From positions 1-44,172 of the IMG/VR virus record IMGVR_UViG_3300033148_003616: a stretch of DNA of 44,172 bases; one strand, 5' to 3'. The translations under genes and the position numbers were made by a program. The stretch comes from a virus. The notes beneath the pieces were generated by a model, which searched no databases, had not been told where the DNA came from, and saw only the letters and a list, made by a program, of their open reading frames with translations. Shown piece after piece: positions 1 through 9,298 of this stretch (positions are counted from its first letter, which is position 1; every line of letters starts with the position of its first letter).

Positions 1-240
1 ATTACCAATCTACCCTGTCATTACTGCAATGAGCTACCTTCAGATACTTGTACTTATGAGTACCTAGTTACTAACTACTCTAGAGATGTAAATGGTTTAG
101 ATAGATTAGATAACAGTATAGGATACACATCTTCAAATTGCGTTCCTTGTTGTAAGGTATGTAATAGAATGAAATCTACTATGAGTTTTGAGGAATTCGT
201 AGATAAATGTAAAAGAATCACCCTAAACTCTAATACTTAA
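1..240 (+). CDS. HNH endonuclease, C-terminal part
   Basis: The open frame enters from the window edge and stops at 238-240. It encodes 79 residues with the zinc-binding HNH signature: CHYC near the start, then NGLDRLDNS, then CVPCCKVCN and RMKSTMSFEEF. This matches the C-terminal half of free-standing phage HNH homing endonucleases, which nick or cut DNA and spread into neighbouring phage genomes. The missing N-terminal half is almost certainly the gene at 43876-44172, which leaves the other window end in the same phase. It ends tail to tail with the leftward gene at 230, overlapping it by 11 bp. Confidence in the family is high; activity is inferred. Confidence 0.85.
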   Translation: MTNLPCHYCNELPSDTCTYEYLVTNYSRDVNGLDRLDNSIGYTSSNCVPCCKVCNRMKSTMSFEEFVDKCKRITLNSNT

Positions 241-2269
241 AGTCCTGTTTATCCCTCTTCTGCCACTTCTTTTGATAAGGTACTGGCTCTTCAAGTTGAG
301 GGATTGCCCCTGTCTTCTTCATTTCACTGATATGGTTTAACTTTTCTACATAAGGTAATTTAGATCCTCTAATAGATTGTTCAAGTTGCTGTTTATCTTC
401 TGGAGTATATACCTTACCTCCCCATCCAACACCTTCCTCAATAATTTTACTGGCTTTAGGATGTTTACTAGCAGCGTCCATAAAAGCAGCTATTTCTTCA
501 GGGTTACCCTCTTCCATGACAGCATCGAATTTGTCTCCCATATCGGCATTCTCTCCATGAAGTAATACGGACAGGGATTTTTGATTACTTATTACGTCCT
601 CTACAGTTCTCTGCACAGGACTTGATTGTAATTGTAGTTGGGCTACGGAGTAACCTAACTCTTTTCTAAAATCATTCATTGTTAAGCCAGAGGCTCTTAT
701 AAGCCTTTTAGCAATCTCTCCATTAGGATTGGCTACCACAGCCTTAGATACTTTATTTAATCCTATCGCCATAGTGGCTCCTAGAGAGCCTGATGAGGTA
801 AGCCTATTAATCCCTGCACCTATTGCTAAGGCTACTTGAGGGGGTACTCCTAGTGAGGATGTAATACCAGATACTACAAGTCCTCTCACAGAGAATAGGT
901 CTTTAATATTACCCATTAAACCGTGACCTTGTCCTTCTAAGTGTTTCTCTAAGATACCCTCGGATACTGCTAAATTACCAAAGTCCTTTTTAGCTCTCTT
1001 AAATTTACCTAATAAGTTAGGGTCTAGTTTACTGGCAGCACTATCGACATGCTCCTCAACCATCCCAGAAATCATTCCTACAATCTTTCTTTTTTGTGAG
1101 TTAGCTGTCAGAACGCCCGGATCTGTGGTTTTAGCAGTTTGGAATACTTCATCAGCAATATCTTTACCGAGTCTATGTAATCTACCTACAGACCATGCTT
1201 CTTCAAACTCTTTCTTAATAATAGTCCCTTTAGAACTATCCTCAACTATTTCTGATATTCTAAGTGTATCTTCATCAATCATCCTAGATATTTTTTTACC
1301 TAATTCCCGTTTGGTAGTAGAATCAGACTGAAGGAGAGGGTCTACAATTTTCCTCTTTAGTTGAGAGTTGACGTTCTTAGGAGACACTTTAATATCACCT
1401 AAATCATCCAATATAACACCAATCTTTTCACCTACTTTAGCCTTAACAGATTGAACCTTGGATAAAGTCTCTTCAAACTCCTGTCCTACCTTAAACAAAT
1501 TCTCTTCACCTACTTTCTGTTTTAACATAGAGTCAGAGAATTCCTCTGCAGTTTGCCCTGTTTTATTAAGATGTTTATTAATAGTACCTACACTTCTTTT
1601 ATTTAAGGCTCCTACTGCTTCTTTAGTACTACCTGCAGCCATACCCCTGAACTTATTAATACCTTTTTTAACCGCCTTTCCACCTAGTACACCTAAACCA
1701 TGGAATACTGCACCTGAAGCACCTCCTATAACCATATCAGATACTGTTCTTTGTTCAGATCTGGATAAACCAGATAGAGCGCCAATTGCTACGGCACCTT
1801 TTAAACCACTGGCTCCCAGTGATGCAAAACCCCCTGCAATATCACCAGCGGCAAACGCCCACGGATTAGCAGATTCTGCTGCATTTATATCCTCATCAAT
1901 GTCTTTTAAATTTTCTTTATATTTACCGTATACTTCAGATATGGTCTCCTCTGTATCATTGGTTACAGATTCACTTATAGCTTGGACTGCTGATATAGCG
2001 TCTTTAGCAAAAGGAACTCCCTCAATAAGACCTGCCGTTACGGAGTCTACAGGAGCACTTTCTTCAGGCGCTCTCTCTTCTTCAGGTATCTCTACTGCAC
2101 GGTTGGTTTCTGGATCTATACGATGGGTTTGACCCGGTGCATATTGACTACCGGATTGAGGAGCGGGTTGCTCTTGTACAGGAGCCTGTTCCTGTGCTTC
2201 CATTGCCTCGAGCTGTTCTAACTCTTCTAATTCAGCTAATTCTTGTAGTTCTTCTTTTCTGCTTGCCAT
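230..2269 (-). CDS. Large virion protein, candidate internal/ejection protein
   Basis: A 679-residue protein and the last gene of the leftward structural operon. The N-terminus (1-75) is Glu/Gln/Pro-rich and acidic. Residues about 130-205 are Gly/Ala-rich and hydrophobic, and much of 240-440 is predicted by eye as charged helix. A second hydrophobic Gly-rich stretch (LGVPPQVALAIGAGINRL) lies around 475-500. Its length, composition and position after nozzle-type tail genes resemble internal (ejection) proteins of short-tailed phages, which leave the virion with the DNA and form a channel across the host envelope. No lytic transglycosylase motif was recognised. The role is inferred from position and composition only. 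Confidence 0.6.
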   Translation of the reverse strand: MASRKEELQELAELEELEQLEAMEAQEQAPVQEQPAPQSGSQYAPGQTHRIDPETNRAVEIPEEERAPEESAPVDSVTAGLIEGVPFAKDAISAVQAISESVTNDTEETISEVYGKYKENLKDIDEDINAAESANPWAFAAGDIAGGFASLGASGLKGAVAIGALSGLSRSEQRTVSDMVIGGASGAVFHGLGVLGGKAVKKGINKFRGMAAGSTKEAVGALNKRSVGTINKHLNKTGQTAEEFSDSMLKQKVGEENLFKVGQEFEETLSKVQSVKAKVGEKIGVILDDLGDIKVSPKNVNSQLKRKIVDPLLQSDSTTKRELGKKISRMIDEDTLRISEIVEDSSKGTIIKKEFEEAWSVGRLHRLGKDIADEVFQTAKTTDPGVLTANSQKRKIVGMISGMVEEHVDSAASKLDPNLLGKFKRAKKDFGNLAVSEGILEKHLEGQGHGLMGNIKDLFSVRGLVVSGITSSLGVPPQVALAIGAGINRLTSSGSLGATMAIGLNKVSKAVVANPNGEIAKRLIRASGLTMNDFRKELGYSVAQLQLQSSPVQRTVEDVISNQKSLSVLLHGENADMGDKFDAVMEEGNPEEIAAFMDAASKHPKASKIIEEGVGWGGKVYTPEDKQQLEQSIRGSKLPYVEKLNHISEMKKTGAIPQLEEPVPYQKKWQKRDKQDFKY

Positions 2270-2272
2270 AAG

Positions 2273-3970
2273 TTAATTCCTATTAGGGTATTTTTTTCTA
2301 AGTAATTGTAATCTTTTTTTCTGACTATTGGACATAAGAGGTTTTTTGTCCTCTTCAAATACCTGTCCTGTTTCGTCCAGTAATTCTTGTACATACTCCA
2401 TTTCTTTTATCTTCAGTCTTTTAGAGGCGGATTTAGAATGCCTTGAAGCCTTTTCTTTTATCCTGCTTTTATTACCTTTTTCCATGATATCTATTAGCTT
2501 CTCAATCTCTTCTCTACGAACTTCACCTAATCTTCCTACAAACCACTCTTTAGTAGCCTCTACTTTACCTTTCCATCCTAATAGTTGAGCAGCAGCTTTC
2601 CGTTCACCTTCAGCTAAGTTACCAACTTCTCCCGCAATACCTTTAGCCATCTTGAAATCAATAAGACCTGTTATTCTAGTATCTGCTTTTAATAAGTCTT
2701 TTAAATCATTTACTTGTCTAAGAGAGTCTAATTCTGGCTTTACTCTGGTTACAAAAGTCTTCTTATTACTATCAATCCTCTGTCCTTCTCTAAGGGTTAA
2801 GTTCTTACCCTGCCTATCATCAATACGAGCCTGTCTTCTCTCGTTAATATAATCCTCTTTAAATATAGCTTCCGAAGGATCTACAATATTATTATTAAGA
2901 TCTATAATCTCCACTCCTTCTTCAGTCTCTCTAGTGGTAAGGGGCTGTTTTGTCCCTTTGTGTATAAATCCCGGTGTAATATCTGTCTTTTTTCTAGATC
3001 CTTTCTTTTGTTTTTCTTCTAATTTAGCACGTTCTAATTCATACGCATCTAGACCGGATCTCATTTTCTGTCCTGCCTGTAACCCTGCTAAAGCACCTTC
3101 CCCACCTTCTGCAATACCTCCTACTAAACCACCTATAATCTGAGGTAAGAAGTATGTCAGAGCTTGTGTAAAATCACCAGATATAGAACCCTTCTCTTTT
3201 AGAGGCTCCTTACCTTTAGAGATAGCATCAATCTGTCCCATAACTTCACCCTTGGTTTTCTCATCAAGATCTTCATTATCGACTAAATCCTTAGCTACTT
3301 GAGCTACTTCTGGAGAGGATTGTAACATCCCTATCCCTTCTACCTGCTTTTGTTGTTTACCTTCTTCATCATCTGATTGTTGAGTTAAGGAAGATCTCAG
3401 CTCACTGGACTTCTTAGCCTCTCCTCTAAGAGGGATTTTAGTTTCTTGGAGTTGATCAAATACAAGTTCAACTGCAGCTCCTGCAACACCTGCTTTAGGT
3501 GCTCTACTATCCTGTCTGCCCGGAATTTCATCCGACCCTTCGCCTAAAGGTTCTTGGTCTAAGGCAGCTACTACAGCTCCTACCGGTCCTGCGACCCGCG
3601 CTACTTTAGGGGCATACTTCCCAACAAACCGCCCTGCCTTACCGGCATATTTCTTTAATCTAGAAGTCTTTTTAGCTAAGGTGGCAGGTAATGTAGTGCC
3701 TTGGTAAGGAGTTTTATCAACCACCTCTCCTGCAATTGCCATACTCTTCTTCTTTATAGTAGCAGGTACTCCGGTATTACTAGGAACTCTTGTAAAGTTA
3801 GGCTTTCCACCACTTACTTGTTTAGATCCACCTTTTACAGTGAATTGACCACCACCACTAGGACCAACTTTAGTTGAAGTGCGCTTGGATCTCTTCTTGA
3901 GACTATCCGCATATCTAGTAGATCTCCTAAATTTATCGTATACCCCTTTACCTTTTTCACCGTTACTCAT
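2273..3970 (-). CDS. Virion-associated protein, candidate internal protein
   Basis: A 565-residue protein in the late leftward operon, three bases upstream of the previous gene. The N-terminal 130 residues are very basic and Gly/Ser-rich (KKRSKRTSTKVGPSGGGQF), and a short hydrophobic Gly/Ala stretch follows near 120-137. Residues 270-300 carry a Gly/Ala-rich helix (GGLVGGIAEGGEGALAGLQ). The C-terminal 200 residues are helical and charged. It stands directly between the GNAT-like gene and the last structural gene. Such basic, helical, Gly/Ala-rich proteins in this position are usually virion internal or DNA-ejection proteins, but I recognise no domain, so this is inference. Confidence 0.55.
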   Translation of the reverse strand: MSNGEKGKGVYDKFRRSTRYADSLKKRSKRTSTKVGPSGGGQFTVKGGSKQVSGGKPNFTRVPSNTGVPATIKKKSMAIAGEVVDKTPYQGTTLPATLAKKTSRLKKYAGKAGRFVGKYAPKVARVAGPVGAVVAALDQEPLGEGSDEIPGRQDSRAPKAGVAGAAVELVFDQLQETKIPLRGEAKKSSELRSSLTQQSDDEEGKQQKQVEGIGMLQSSPEVAQVAKDLVDNEDLDEKTKGEVMGQIDAISKGKEPLKEKGSISGDFTQALTYFLPQIIGGLVGGIAEGGEGALAGLQAGQKMRSGLDAYELERAKLEEKQKKGSRKKTDITPGFIHKGTKQPLTTRETEEGVEIIDLNNNIVDPSEAIFKEDYINERRQARIDDRQGKNLTLREGQRIDSNKKTFVTRVKPELDSLRQVNDLKDLLKADTRITGLIDFKMAKGIAGEVGNLAEGERKAAAQLLGWKGKVEATKEWFVGRLGEVRREEIEKLIDIMEKGNKSRIKEKASRHSKSASKRLKIKEMEYVQELLDETGQVFEEDKKPLMSNSQKKRLQLLRKKYPNRN

Positions 3971-4432
3971 CTATTCCTTCCAGTCCTTCATATTTTTAAC
4001 TTGTTTATCCATCTTATCTGACAAAGGTATAATCTGTAATATACCTTTAGTATCTGTTACAATTCCACCATGTTTAGATAACATATTTACCATAAACCTA
4101 GATTCATCATCTGTAGCGTAATACAGAAGCTCAATACCGTTATTCCTAGCATGGTCCAATAGGTGAGATATAAGTTTTTTGGTTGCGAGTCCGCGAAGTG
4201 CAGCGCTTCTGTCACGCTCTGATATTGTGAAGCCCATTTGTCCGAGGATACTGTTTGAAGCGTAATAACAGGAGAAGACGATTGGCTCTCCATTATAGCT
4301 GATAAAAAATCCAGTTCCTCTAGGGAGACATCTCTCATCCCAGACTTGCCATTTCCACTGTCCAAACCATTTTTCGAGGTAGTGGTAGTCCCCCTCTGGG
4401 TCATACGCTCGTATCGTGAATCGTGTAGCCAT
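3971..4432 (-). CDS. GNAT-like acetyltransferase, overprinted on Hint gene
   Basis: A 153-residue protein with the outline of an N-acetyltransferase fold: an N-terminal strand and helix (FTIRAYDPEGDYHYLEKWF), a central strand segment (GEPIVFSCYYASNSILGQMG), then helix (RGLATKKLISHLLDHARNNG) and strand (IELLYYATDD) ending in a helix-strand finish (FMVNMLSKHGGI). The classical R/Q-x-x-G-x-G/A acetyl-CoA loop is only loosely present, so the substrate is unknown and activity uncertain. The start is supported by a strong ribosome site (GAGGAGGAGACCC before ATG) made by Glu codons of the upstream gene. Its first 346 bases lie inside the 3' end of the Hint-domain gene in another frame. Similar small GNAT-like proteins occur beside ejection genes in other short-tailed phages. 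Confidence 0.7.
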   Translation of the reverse strand: MATRFTIRAYDPEGDYHYLEKWFGQWKWQVWDERCLPRGTGFFISYNGEPIVFSCYYASNSILGQMGFTISERDRSAALRGLATKKLISHLLDHARNNGIELLYYATDDESRFMVNMLSKHGGIVTDTKGILQIIPLSDKMDKQVKNMKDWKE

Positions 4433-5556
4433 TGGGTCTCCTCCTCTTCCGTAACCATATCCCCTGAAGTATATCCACCTTCAGTTATATAGAACCCCTT
4501 TTCTGTCACTAATGGATAAACTATAGTATCTAAAGGCATTTCAGTCAAGTTACCTACTTCCTTTACAGATACTAATTTACCCTCCATCTTAATTAAGTGC
4601 GATGCTGACATATACTCACCTTTATATTCGTATATATCTGCTCCCGCAATCAACTGTCCTGTACCTAACACCTCTCCATAACCCTGTAACTCATCACCAA
4701 TGGTAATATCCTCTATTTTCTTAAGAGATCCGTCTATCATGTATATCTTTGTGCCTTTTATATGACAAGCAGCCGCTCTCTCTGCGTCAGCAGATGCCCT
4801 TGCAGAAGCTGCTTGTCTAGATGCTGTCCTTTCTTGTATCCCCATATCGGCAAAGCCTAAGCCGGACTGAATAGCGATATTCTTCTCTTTAGCAGCCTGT
4901 CCTAAGTCAAATTCCCCTACGTGAGTAGAAGCATTGAATAAACTCTGTATCCCAGACCTTTTAGCCTGTTCTCCCTGTATGAATAAATCTCTTTGCATAT
5001 TGGCTCTAGCACCTGCTTGTCCTACAGCCAGATTTCTCAACTGTCCACCTGCTGCCCCGCCTTTAACTCCAGCTGCCGCCAATCTAGCTTGTAAAGCCCT
5101 ATTCTGACCCTGCTCAGAGCCTTGTAGCTGCTGTAAAGAGGATTCCCTACGTGCAGTAGCTTCTTTACCTGAAAAGCCCTGAGCGCCCTCTCTGAGACCT
5201 TCTAAGGAGGTCTTTACATCAGCGCTATCTCCTATCCGCCCTAATCCATCTGGTCCGAGCACCGCTTCACCAAATTGCGTACCTTTAACAATATCCCTCT
5301 CTCTATCTGAGATAGCTGAGGTAGGGTCTGCAATAATCCGCTGTTGAGAAGCGATTTGGCTCTGTAGAGAGGACTGTTGTTGTTGATATTTTCTGTACTC
5401 TGATGTTTGGGTTCTATTACCATCATCATCTTCTGAGTACTGGGAAGGTGCCGATAACCCTCCTAACTGGGTCTGTAATCCTGTTAAAGAGGATTGAGCT
5501 GCCTTTACCTTACCCTCAGTAAACTGTTTCTTAATTCTTTCTGACTCACCTGCCAT
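4087..5556 (-). CDS. Virion protein with C-terminal Hint domain
   Basis: A 489-residue protein. Residues 1-263 are Gln/Ala-rich and helical with a Gly/Ala-rich segment near 155-185, like a short-tailed phage internal virion protein. From Cys264 a Hint (hedgehog/intein) domain begins: CHIKGTK, then MIDGS, KKIEDITIGDEL, a SASH motif near 317-320 that fits the block B Thr/Ser-x-x-His position, and a final strand region near 343-360. There is no C-terminal His-Asn plus nucleophile, so it should act as a cleaving rather than a splicing Hint domain and may release the first 263 residues. Residues from about 375 to the stop are overprinted by the GNAT-like gene. The domain is recognised by motif; cleavage is inferred. 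Confidence 0.75.
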   Translation of the reverse strand: MAGESERIKKQFTEGKVKAAQSSLTGLQTQLGGLSAPSQYSEDDDGNRTQTSEYRKYQQQQSSLQSQIASQQRIIADPTSAISDRERDIVKGTQFGEAVLGPDGLGRIGDSADVKTSLEGLREGAQGFSGKEATARRESSLQQLQGSEQGQNRALQARLAAAGVKGGAAGGQLRNLAVGQAGARANMQRDLFIQGEQAKRSGIQSLFNASTHVGEFDLGQAAKEKNIAIQSGLGFADMGIQERTASRQAASARASADAERAAACHIKGTKIYMIDGSLKKIEDITIGDELQGYGEVLGTGQLIAGADIYEYKGEYMSASHLIKMEGKLVSVKEVGNLTEMPLDTIVYPLVTEKGFYITEGGYTSGDMVTEEEETQWLHDSRYERMTQRGTTTTSKNGLDSGNGKSGMRDVSLEELDFLSAIMESQSSSPVITLQTVSSDKWASQYQSVTEALHFADSQPKNLYLTYWTMLGITVLSFCITLQMMNLGLW

Positions 5557-5558
5557 TA

Positions 5559-5864
5559 TTACTCCATAATTATTAATGTTACTGTAACCTCTACAGCACC
5601 ATGATTATATATATATACTTTATCTCTAGTCCACTCATTAGTGGCAGATCTTGTTATTACTCCATTACCCAACTGATCAACTATTATAAACTTTGTTGGC
5701 TTAGATTTCAACTCGTTAGATAACTCAATTTCAGAAGTAGCCGAAATTACTAGAGTAGTCTCAAAGGATTGGAAGTTATCTGTGAACTTCAAGTTCCTAA
5801 GCCCTATTTCTAACTCTCTAACCACTTTTGAAAGAATTTTAAGTCCATGTAATCTAAAATTCAT
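5559..5864 (-). CDS. Small conserved virion-region protein, unknown
   Basis: A 101-residue protein between the nozzle gene and the Hint-domain gene, two bases from the latter. It has an N-terminal helix (LKILSKVVRELEIGLRNLKF) and then mostly strands: FETTLVISATSEIEL, PTKFIIVDQLGNGVIT, DKVYIYN and EVTVTLIIM. The layout looks like a small beta-sandwich, a form common for minor tail or decoration proteins. Short proteins of this pattern recur beside tail genes in other short-tailed phages, with no assigned function that I know. The start codon overlaps the stop of the upstream nozzle gene by one base, suggesting coupled translation. Confidence 0.65.
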   Translation of the reverse strand: MNFRLHGLKILSKVVRELEIGLRNLKFTDNFQSFETTLVISATSEIELSNELKSKPTKFIIVDQLGNGVITRSATNEWTRDKVYIYNHGAVEVTVTLIIME

Positions 5865-8347
5865 TATTCCTTCATTTGTAAAGCATAAGGAAGTACAACA
5901 TCTAGTGTATATCCAGATATTAATACGTTCTCATGAACAGTATCATTTTTAAAAATCAAACGTAAAGATCTAGCCTTTCTTGATGCCATCTTCTTTTTAA
6001 GGTGATATAGTCTAGTATCTCCCCAAGGAGCTGTATCCCACTCACCCTCTCCCCAACCTACAGATCCCCCTGAGAAGTCAAAGGTCATAGAGGATAAGGC
6101 AATTGTTTCATAGTTATATTGAGCATCTACAACAAGTGTAAATTGATCTGATTCAAAATCTGATAAAGCAGTATCGACAGAGTGTATCTTTAGACGTAAG
6201 AATTTCTTTAATAGAGAAGGTTCTTTAAAGTCTTCCCAGTGAGTACCGTACTCCATAGAGATACTATCCTCATGGTCAGCATAATCAAAGGTATTACCAT
6301 TATTTAACACTACTCTCATATCTTGTCTCATGGCTGAGGTAGCCGTATCGTACTTTCTATCACACATATAAACTTTATCTTCAAATAAAGATACTCCTCC
6401 AATCATATCTACATTTACCCACTCCATCCAAGAATTCCAGTAAGTATCATACATATACGTCCTAGAATCGCTTACATTAGTATACTTCTCTCCTCCTTGA
6501 TCTGAGAGTACCGGTATAAAGAATAAGAGTTTTCTCTCATCTGCCCAATTAAAGGATACGGCTCTGGAGAAGTCAAAAGAAGTCTCTAGTTCAATAGTAG
6601 GAGAAATGGTAACAGAAGCCTCTTTCAGACCCTGCTCTTGATTAACAGAATATATCCCTTTCTTAGATGTAAAGAATAATTTACCTTGTGCTTCAATAAT
6701 CGAACTATGGGACTCTGCCCCTATCCCATCAGCAGACATGACATCTACAACAAAAGAGTCGGTAGCTAAATCACCTGTCACACCAGTAAAAGATTTGTTA
6801 TGAAAAATATATAATAGGTTATCTAAGTGTTTCACACCTGTTACCTTATCATGCACAATAAAATTGTTATCTGTAGAAGGGAAGTATTCAGGAGAATCGA
6901 TATCTGAGTAGTATGCCTTATTAGGCTCTGTTAAATTACCTGTCATAATTAACTGCCCTCTCCAATCAGCTAGATGCTTACATTTAGGAGGTAGGTTATG
7001 CGGTTTAATAGGTACTGTAAAATCAGCACTCGCTGTTAGAGTAGCGTCTACAATTTGGTCTTTATACGCTTGCGTAGCATTACCGCTATCATTTATAAGA
7101 TCTACTAGAAGGTAGTATGTAATACCTCCATCACCAGTTCTATTTACTGATATCTTTACTGTAGCCATTATCTCTGCGTTGACTACTGTTACACTCTTCT
7201 CTAGAGTAACATGGGTAGAATCCGGTATAGCCGTAACTTTTACAGATTCCACTGTACCTCCATTACTGACATATAAATAATCATTTACTTTTATTTCACT
7301 TGAACTTGTAACTAATATATTAGAAGCGGTTTGATTACCATTAACTGCCGCTTGAGCTATGTTAAAGCCAGTGGCTGTAGTATCTGAAGCGAATCCTGTA
7401 GCCTGTAAATTCTCTATAGTTAGATCAACATCTGCAGAAGCTGCTGCAATAGTGACTGTATCAAAATCAGAATACTCTGAAGAAATGATATTCTCCTTGG
7501 CATCTTTATATTCATATATCGCTATATATTTAAACACAACATTCTGTGCAAAGGTTGTACCGGCTGCATCTTCAGCCAGTGACTGATATCCTTTTGGCAT
7601 ACCTGCTCTATATACTCTACTCCCATCATATTTTTGTAAATTATCATGTCCTGTTGCAATGAAAAGTATATCTCTTAATTGAGAGAAAGAAGCATTCTCG
7701 AAGTCAGCATTATTACGCGCTGCGTAGAAAGTTGAGAAGGGGGTTGTCACCCCTACTGCAGTCGGCACAGCAGCCCAGTTTTTGAAGGATATGGCAGTAC
7801 CTCCAGTAGCGATTGAACTATTCAATGTTACAGGAATAAATGCAGCACTTGTAGAGGAAGATCCTGTACAAGTAAAGTTTGTTAAACCATTTATAGCAGC
7901 TACTAAAGTAGTTACGTTTACAGGAGTACTCTCCTTACCTGTTCCAAGGTCATAAGCTAGGACTGATATAAAGTTATCGTATACTGTAAAATAGAATTTA
8001 TTATCAGTTACACTTAATAACATATCGTAATATGCACTATCACTACCTGTATATGTCACAGTAAAAGAAGCTGCTTCTAAACGGTATAGATCATCCGATA
8101 CCGATAACAGTTCTTCTGTAATGGCTCCAGTAGCGGTATTAACATTGTTAAAAGAACTTCCACCCCATCCGCCACCTGCAGCACCTGAGATCTGAAAACC
8201 TTTTCTTTTATCTAGTCCTCCATTTAGGCGAACATTAGAATTCTTTGCAATTGTAGCGGAACCTGCTTCTCTAAGTAGATCACTAGAGCGCAGGTCTAAC
8301 CCTTTAAAGTTTTGAAATAGTTTTTGTAATTTATTAGGCGCTGCCAT
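5864..8347 (-). CDS. Tail nozzle / tail tubular B-like protein
   Basis: An 827-residue, strand-rich protein. The N-terminus (FKGLDLRSSDLLREAGSAT, then NVRLNGGLDKRKGF) resembles tail hub or nozzle proteins of short-tailed phages (T7 gp12-like, P22 gp10-like), which assemble as a hexamer under the adaptor. Further typical pieces are LADWRGQLIMTG, KAYYSDIDSPEYFP, VTGVKHLDNLLYIFHN and FTSKKGIYSV, which look like beta-propeller blades. It lies directly downstream of the adaptor gene and shares its short spacing, the usual order. The assignment combines sequence style and gene order; no experimental motif such as an active site is expected. Confidence 0.75.
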   Translation of the reverse strand: MAAPNKLQKLFQNFKGLDLRSSDLLREAGSATIAKNSNVRLNGGLDKRKGFQISGAAGGGWGGSSFNNVNTATGAITEELLSVSDDLYRLEAASFTVTYTGSDSAYYDMLLSVTDNKFYFTVYDNFISVLAYDLGTGKESTPVNVTTLVAAINGLTNFTCTGSSSTSAAFIPVTLNSSIATGGTAISFKNWAAVPTAVGVTTPFSTFYAARNNADFENASFSQLRDILFIATGHDNLQKYDGSRVYRAGMPKGYQSLAEDAAGTTFAQNVVFKYIAIYEYKDAKENIISSEYSDFDTVTIAAASADVDLTIENLQATGFASDTTATGFNIAQAAVNGNQTASNILVTSSSEIKVNDYLYVSNGGTVESVKVTAIPDSTHVTLEKSVTVVNAEIMATVKISVNRTGDGGITYYLLVDLINDSGNATQAYKDQIVDATLTASADFTVPIKPHNLPPKCKHLADWRGQLIMTGNLTEPNKAYYSDIDSPEYFPSTDNNFIVHDKVTGVKHLDNLLYIFHNKSFTGVTGDLATDSFVVDVMSADGIGAESHSSIIEAQGKLFFTSKKGIYSVNQEQGLKEASVTISPTIELETSFDFSRAVSFNWADERKLLFFIPVLSDQGGEKYTNVSDSRTYMYDTYWNSWMEWVNVDMIGGVSLFEDKVYMCDRKYDTATSAMRQDMRVVLNNGNTFDYADHEDSISMEYGTHWEDFKEPSLLKKFLRLKIHSVDTALSDFESDQFTLVVDAQYNYETIALSSMTFDFSGGSVGWGEGEWDTAPWGDTRLYHLKKKMASRKARSLRLIFKNDTVHENVLISGYTLDVVLPYALQMKE

Positions 8348-9289
8348 TTAATACCCCCAATCGAAGTCTTCATCTATAACTGGTATTTCTGTGATATCAT
8401 CCTCTACATCAGCATATGCTTCTATAATATCCGATTCCATCTGAGCCAGTTCTCCCATAGCCTCCTGACTGTCTATTGAACTATCCCTTTTCAAGATCTT
8501 CCATGAAGCATAGGCTATTAAATATCTTTCTACCATTTCATTTAATTCACTATGAGTAGTGGCGTATTTACCAGTTACAAGATAGTCTCCTGCCGCTATA
8601 GATTCACCACTATCGTAGGAAAATCCACTGGTGATAGTAACTACACCTGTGCTAGTATCAATAGAATCAAACTCAATTCTACTCATTTGTATATTTCCAT
8701 TTCTGTCTACTACAGTAAAGTAATTCCTTTTATTTAAAGTGACGCTATCAATACTATCTGTAGCAATATCTAAGGTCAGTGATGTAATGCTATTATCACT
8801 TGAGTTTAAAGTAATAGCACTTACAGAGGCACTTCTTTTAGCTAACTCTGGTACTTTACTTACATAAGATAAGCGTAGTTTACCAGAAGAAGATTGAGGA
8901 GTGGGTGCTACTAGTACAGTTCCTGACTTTCTAATATAGCGCTCAGGGTCTCCTCTTACACCGGATAACCGGTTTCTTAAAGAACCGTGTTTTAAAGGGT
9001 AGTAACCTGAATCGGAAGTAGTTGGTTTATAATCCACTTGAGTAACTTTATTCGATAAGTAAATATCATGAGGTAAAGTGTAACTTTCTTGGTTAGATAC
9101 TATTGAATAAATCTTCTCTTTGATAAATACAGAAGGGTGTTGTTGTGTAATCTTATTGTGAATACGATATTGTGCGTCATTAATAAAGCGAATGAATTCA
9201 TTATCACTAATACCTTCAGTATCAGAGAAGTCTTCATTTTCTGTATGCTCTCTAACATCGTCAATTATATAATCAATTAATCTTGCCAT
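8348..9289 (-). CDS. Head-tail adaptor / tail tubular A-like protein
   Basis: A 313-residue protein. Its N-terminal region is typical of podoviral adaptor proteins that form a dodecameric ring under the portal: IIDDVREHTEN, then GISDNEFIRFINDAQYRIH, then ESYTLPHDIYLSNKVTQV. A strand-rich insertion follows (about 160-245), and the C-terminal helix set (ELNEMVERYLIAYASWKILKR and GELAQMESDIIEAYADVE) matches the helical close of the family. It is immediately upstream of the nozzle gene, from which it is separated by no intergenic bases. Family confidence is good from the motif pattern plus order; exact homologues were not searched. Confidence 0.8.
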   Translation of the reverse strand: MARLIDYIIDDVREHTENEDFSDTEGISDNEFIRFINDAQYRIHNKITQQHPSVFIKEKIYSIVSNQESYTLPHDIYLSNKVTQVDYKPTTSDSGYYPLKHGSLRNRLSGVRGDPERYIRKSGTVLVAPTPQSSSGKLRLSYVSKVPELAKRSASVSAITLNSSDNSITSLTLDIATDSIDSVTLNKRNYFTVVDRNGNIQMSRIEFDSIDTSTGVVTITSGFSYDSGESIAAGDYLVTGKYATTHSELNEMVERYLIAYASWKILKRDSSIDSQEAMGELAQMESDIIEAYADVEDDITEIPVIDEDFDWGY

Positions 9290-9298
9290 TTAAAATCC

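Noticed and set aside
1458-2132. A 224-residue plus-strand frame opposite the large virion protein
   Set aside because: It is antisense to a clear gene, is Pro/Ser-rich in the way of a reverse-frame artefact and lacks a ribosome site.
5241-5429. A 62-residue minus-strand frame within the Hint-protein gene
   Set aside because: It lies wholly inside the helical part of a well-supported gene, without its own ribosome site or domain.
4087-5556. Full intein that would splice the virion protein
   Set aside because: No C-terminal His-Asn followed by Cys, Ser or Thr was found at the end of the Hint segment, so cleavage rather than splicing is favoured.
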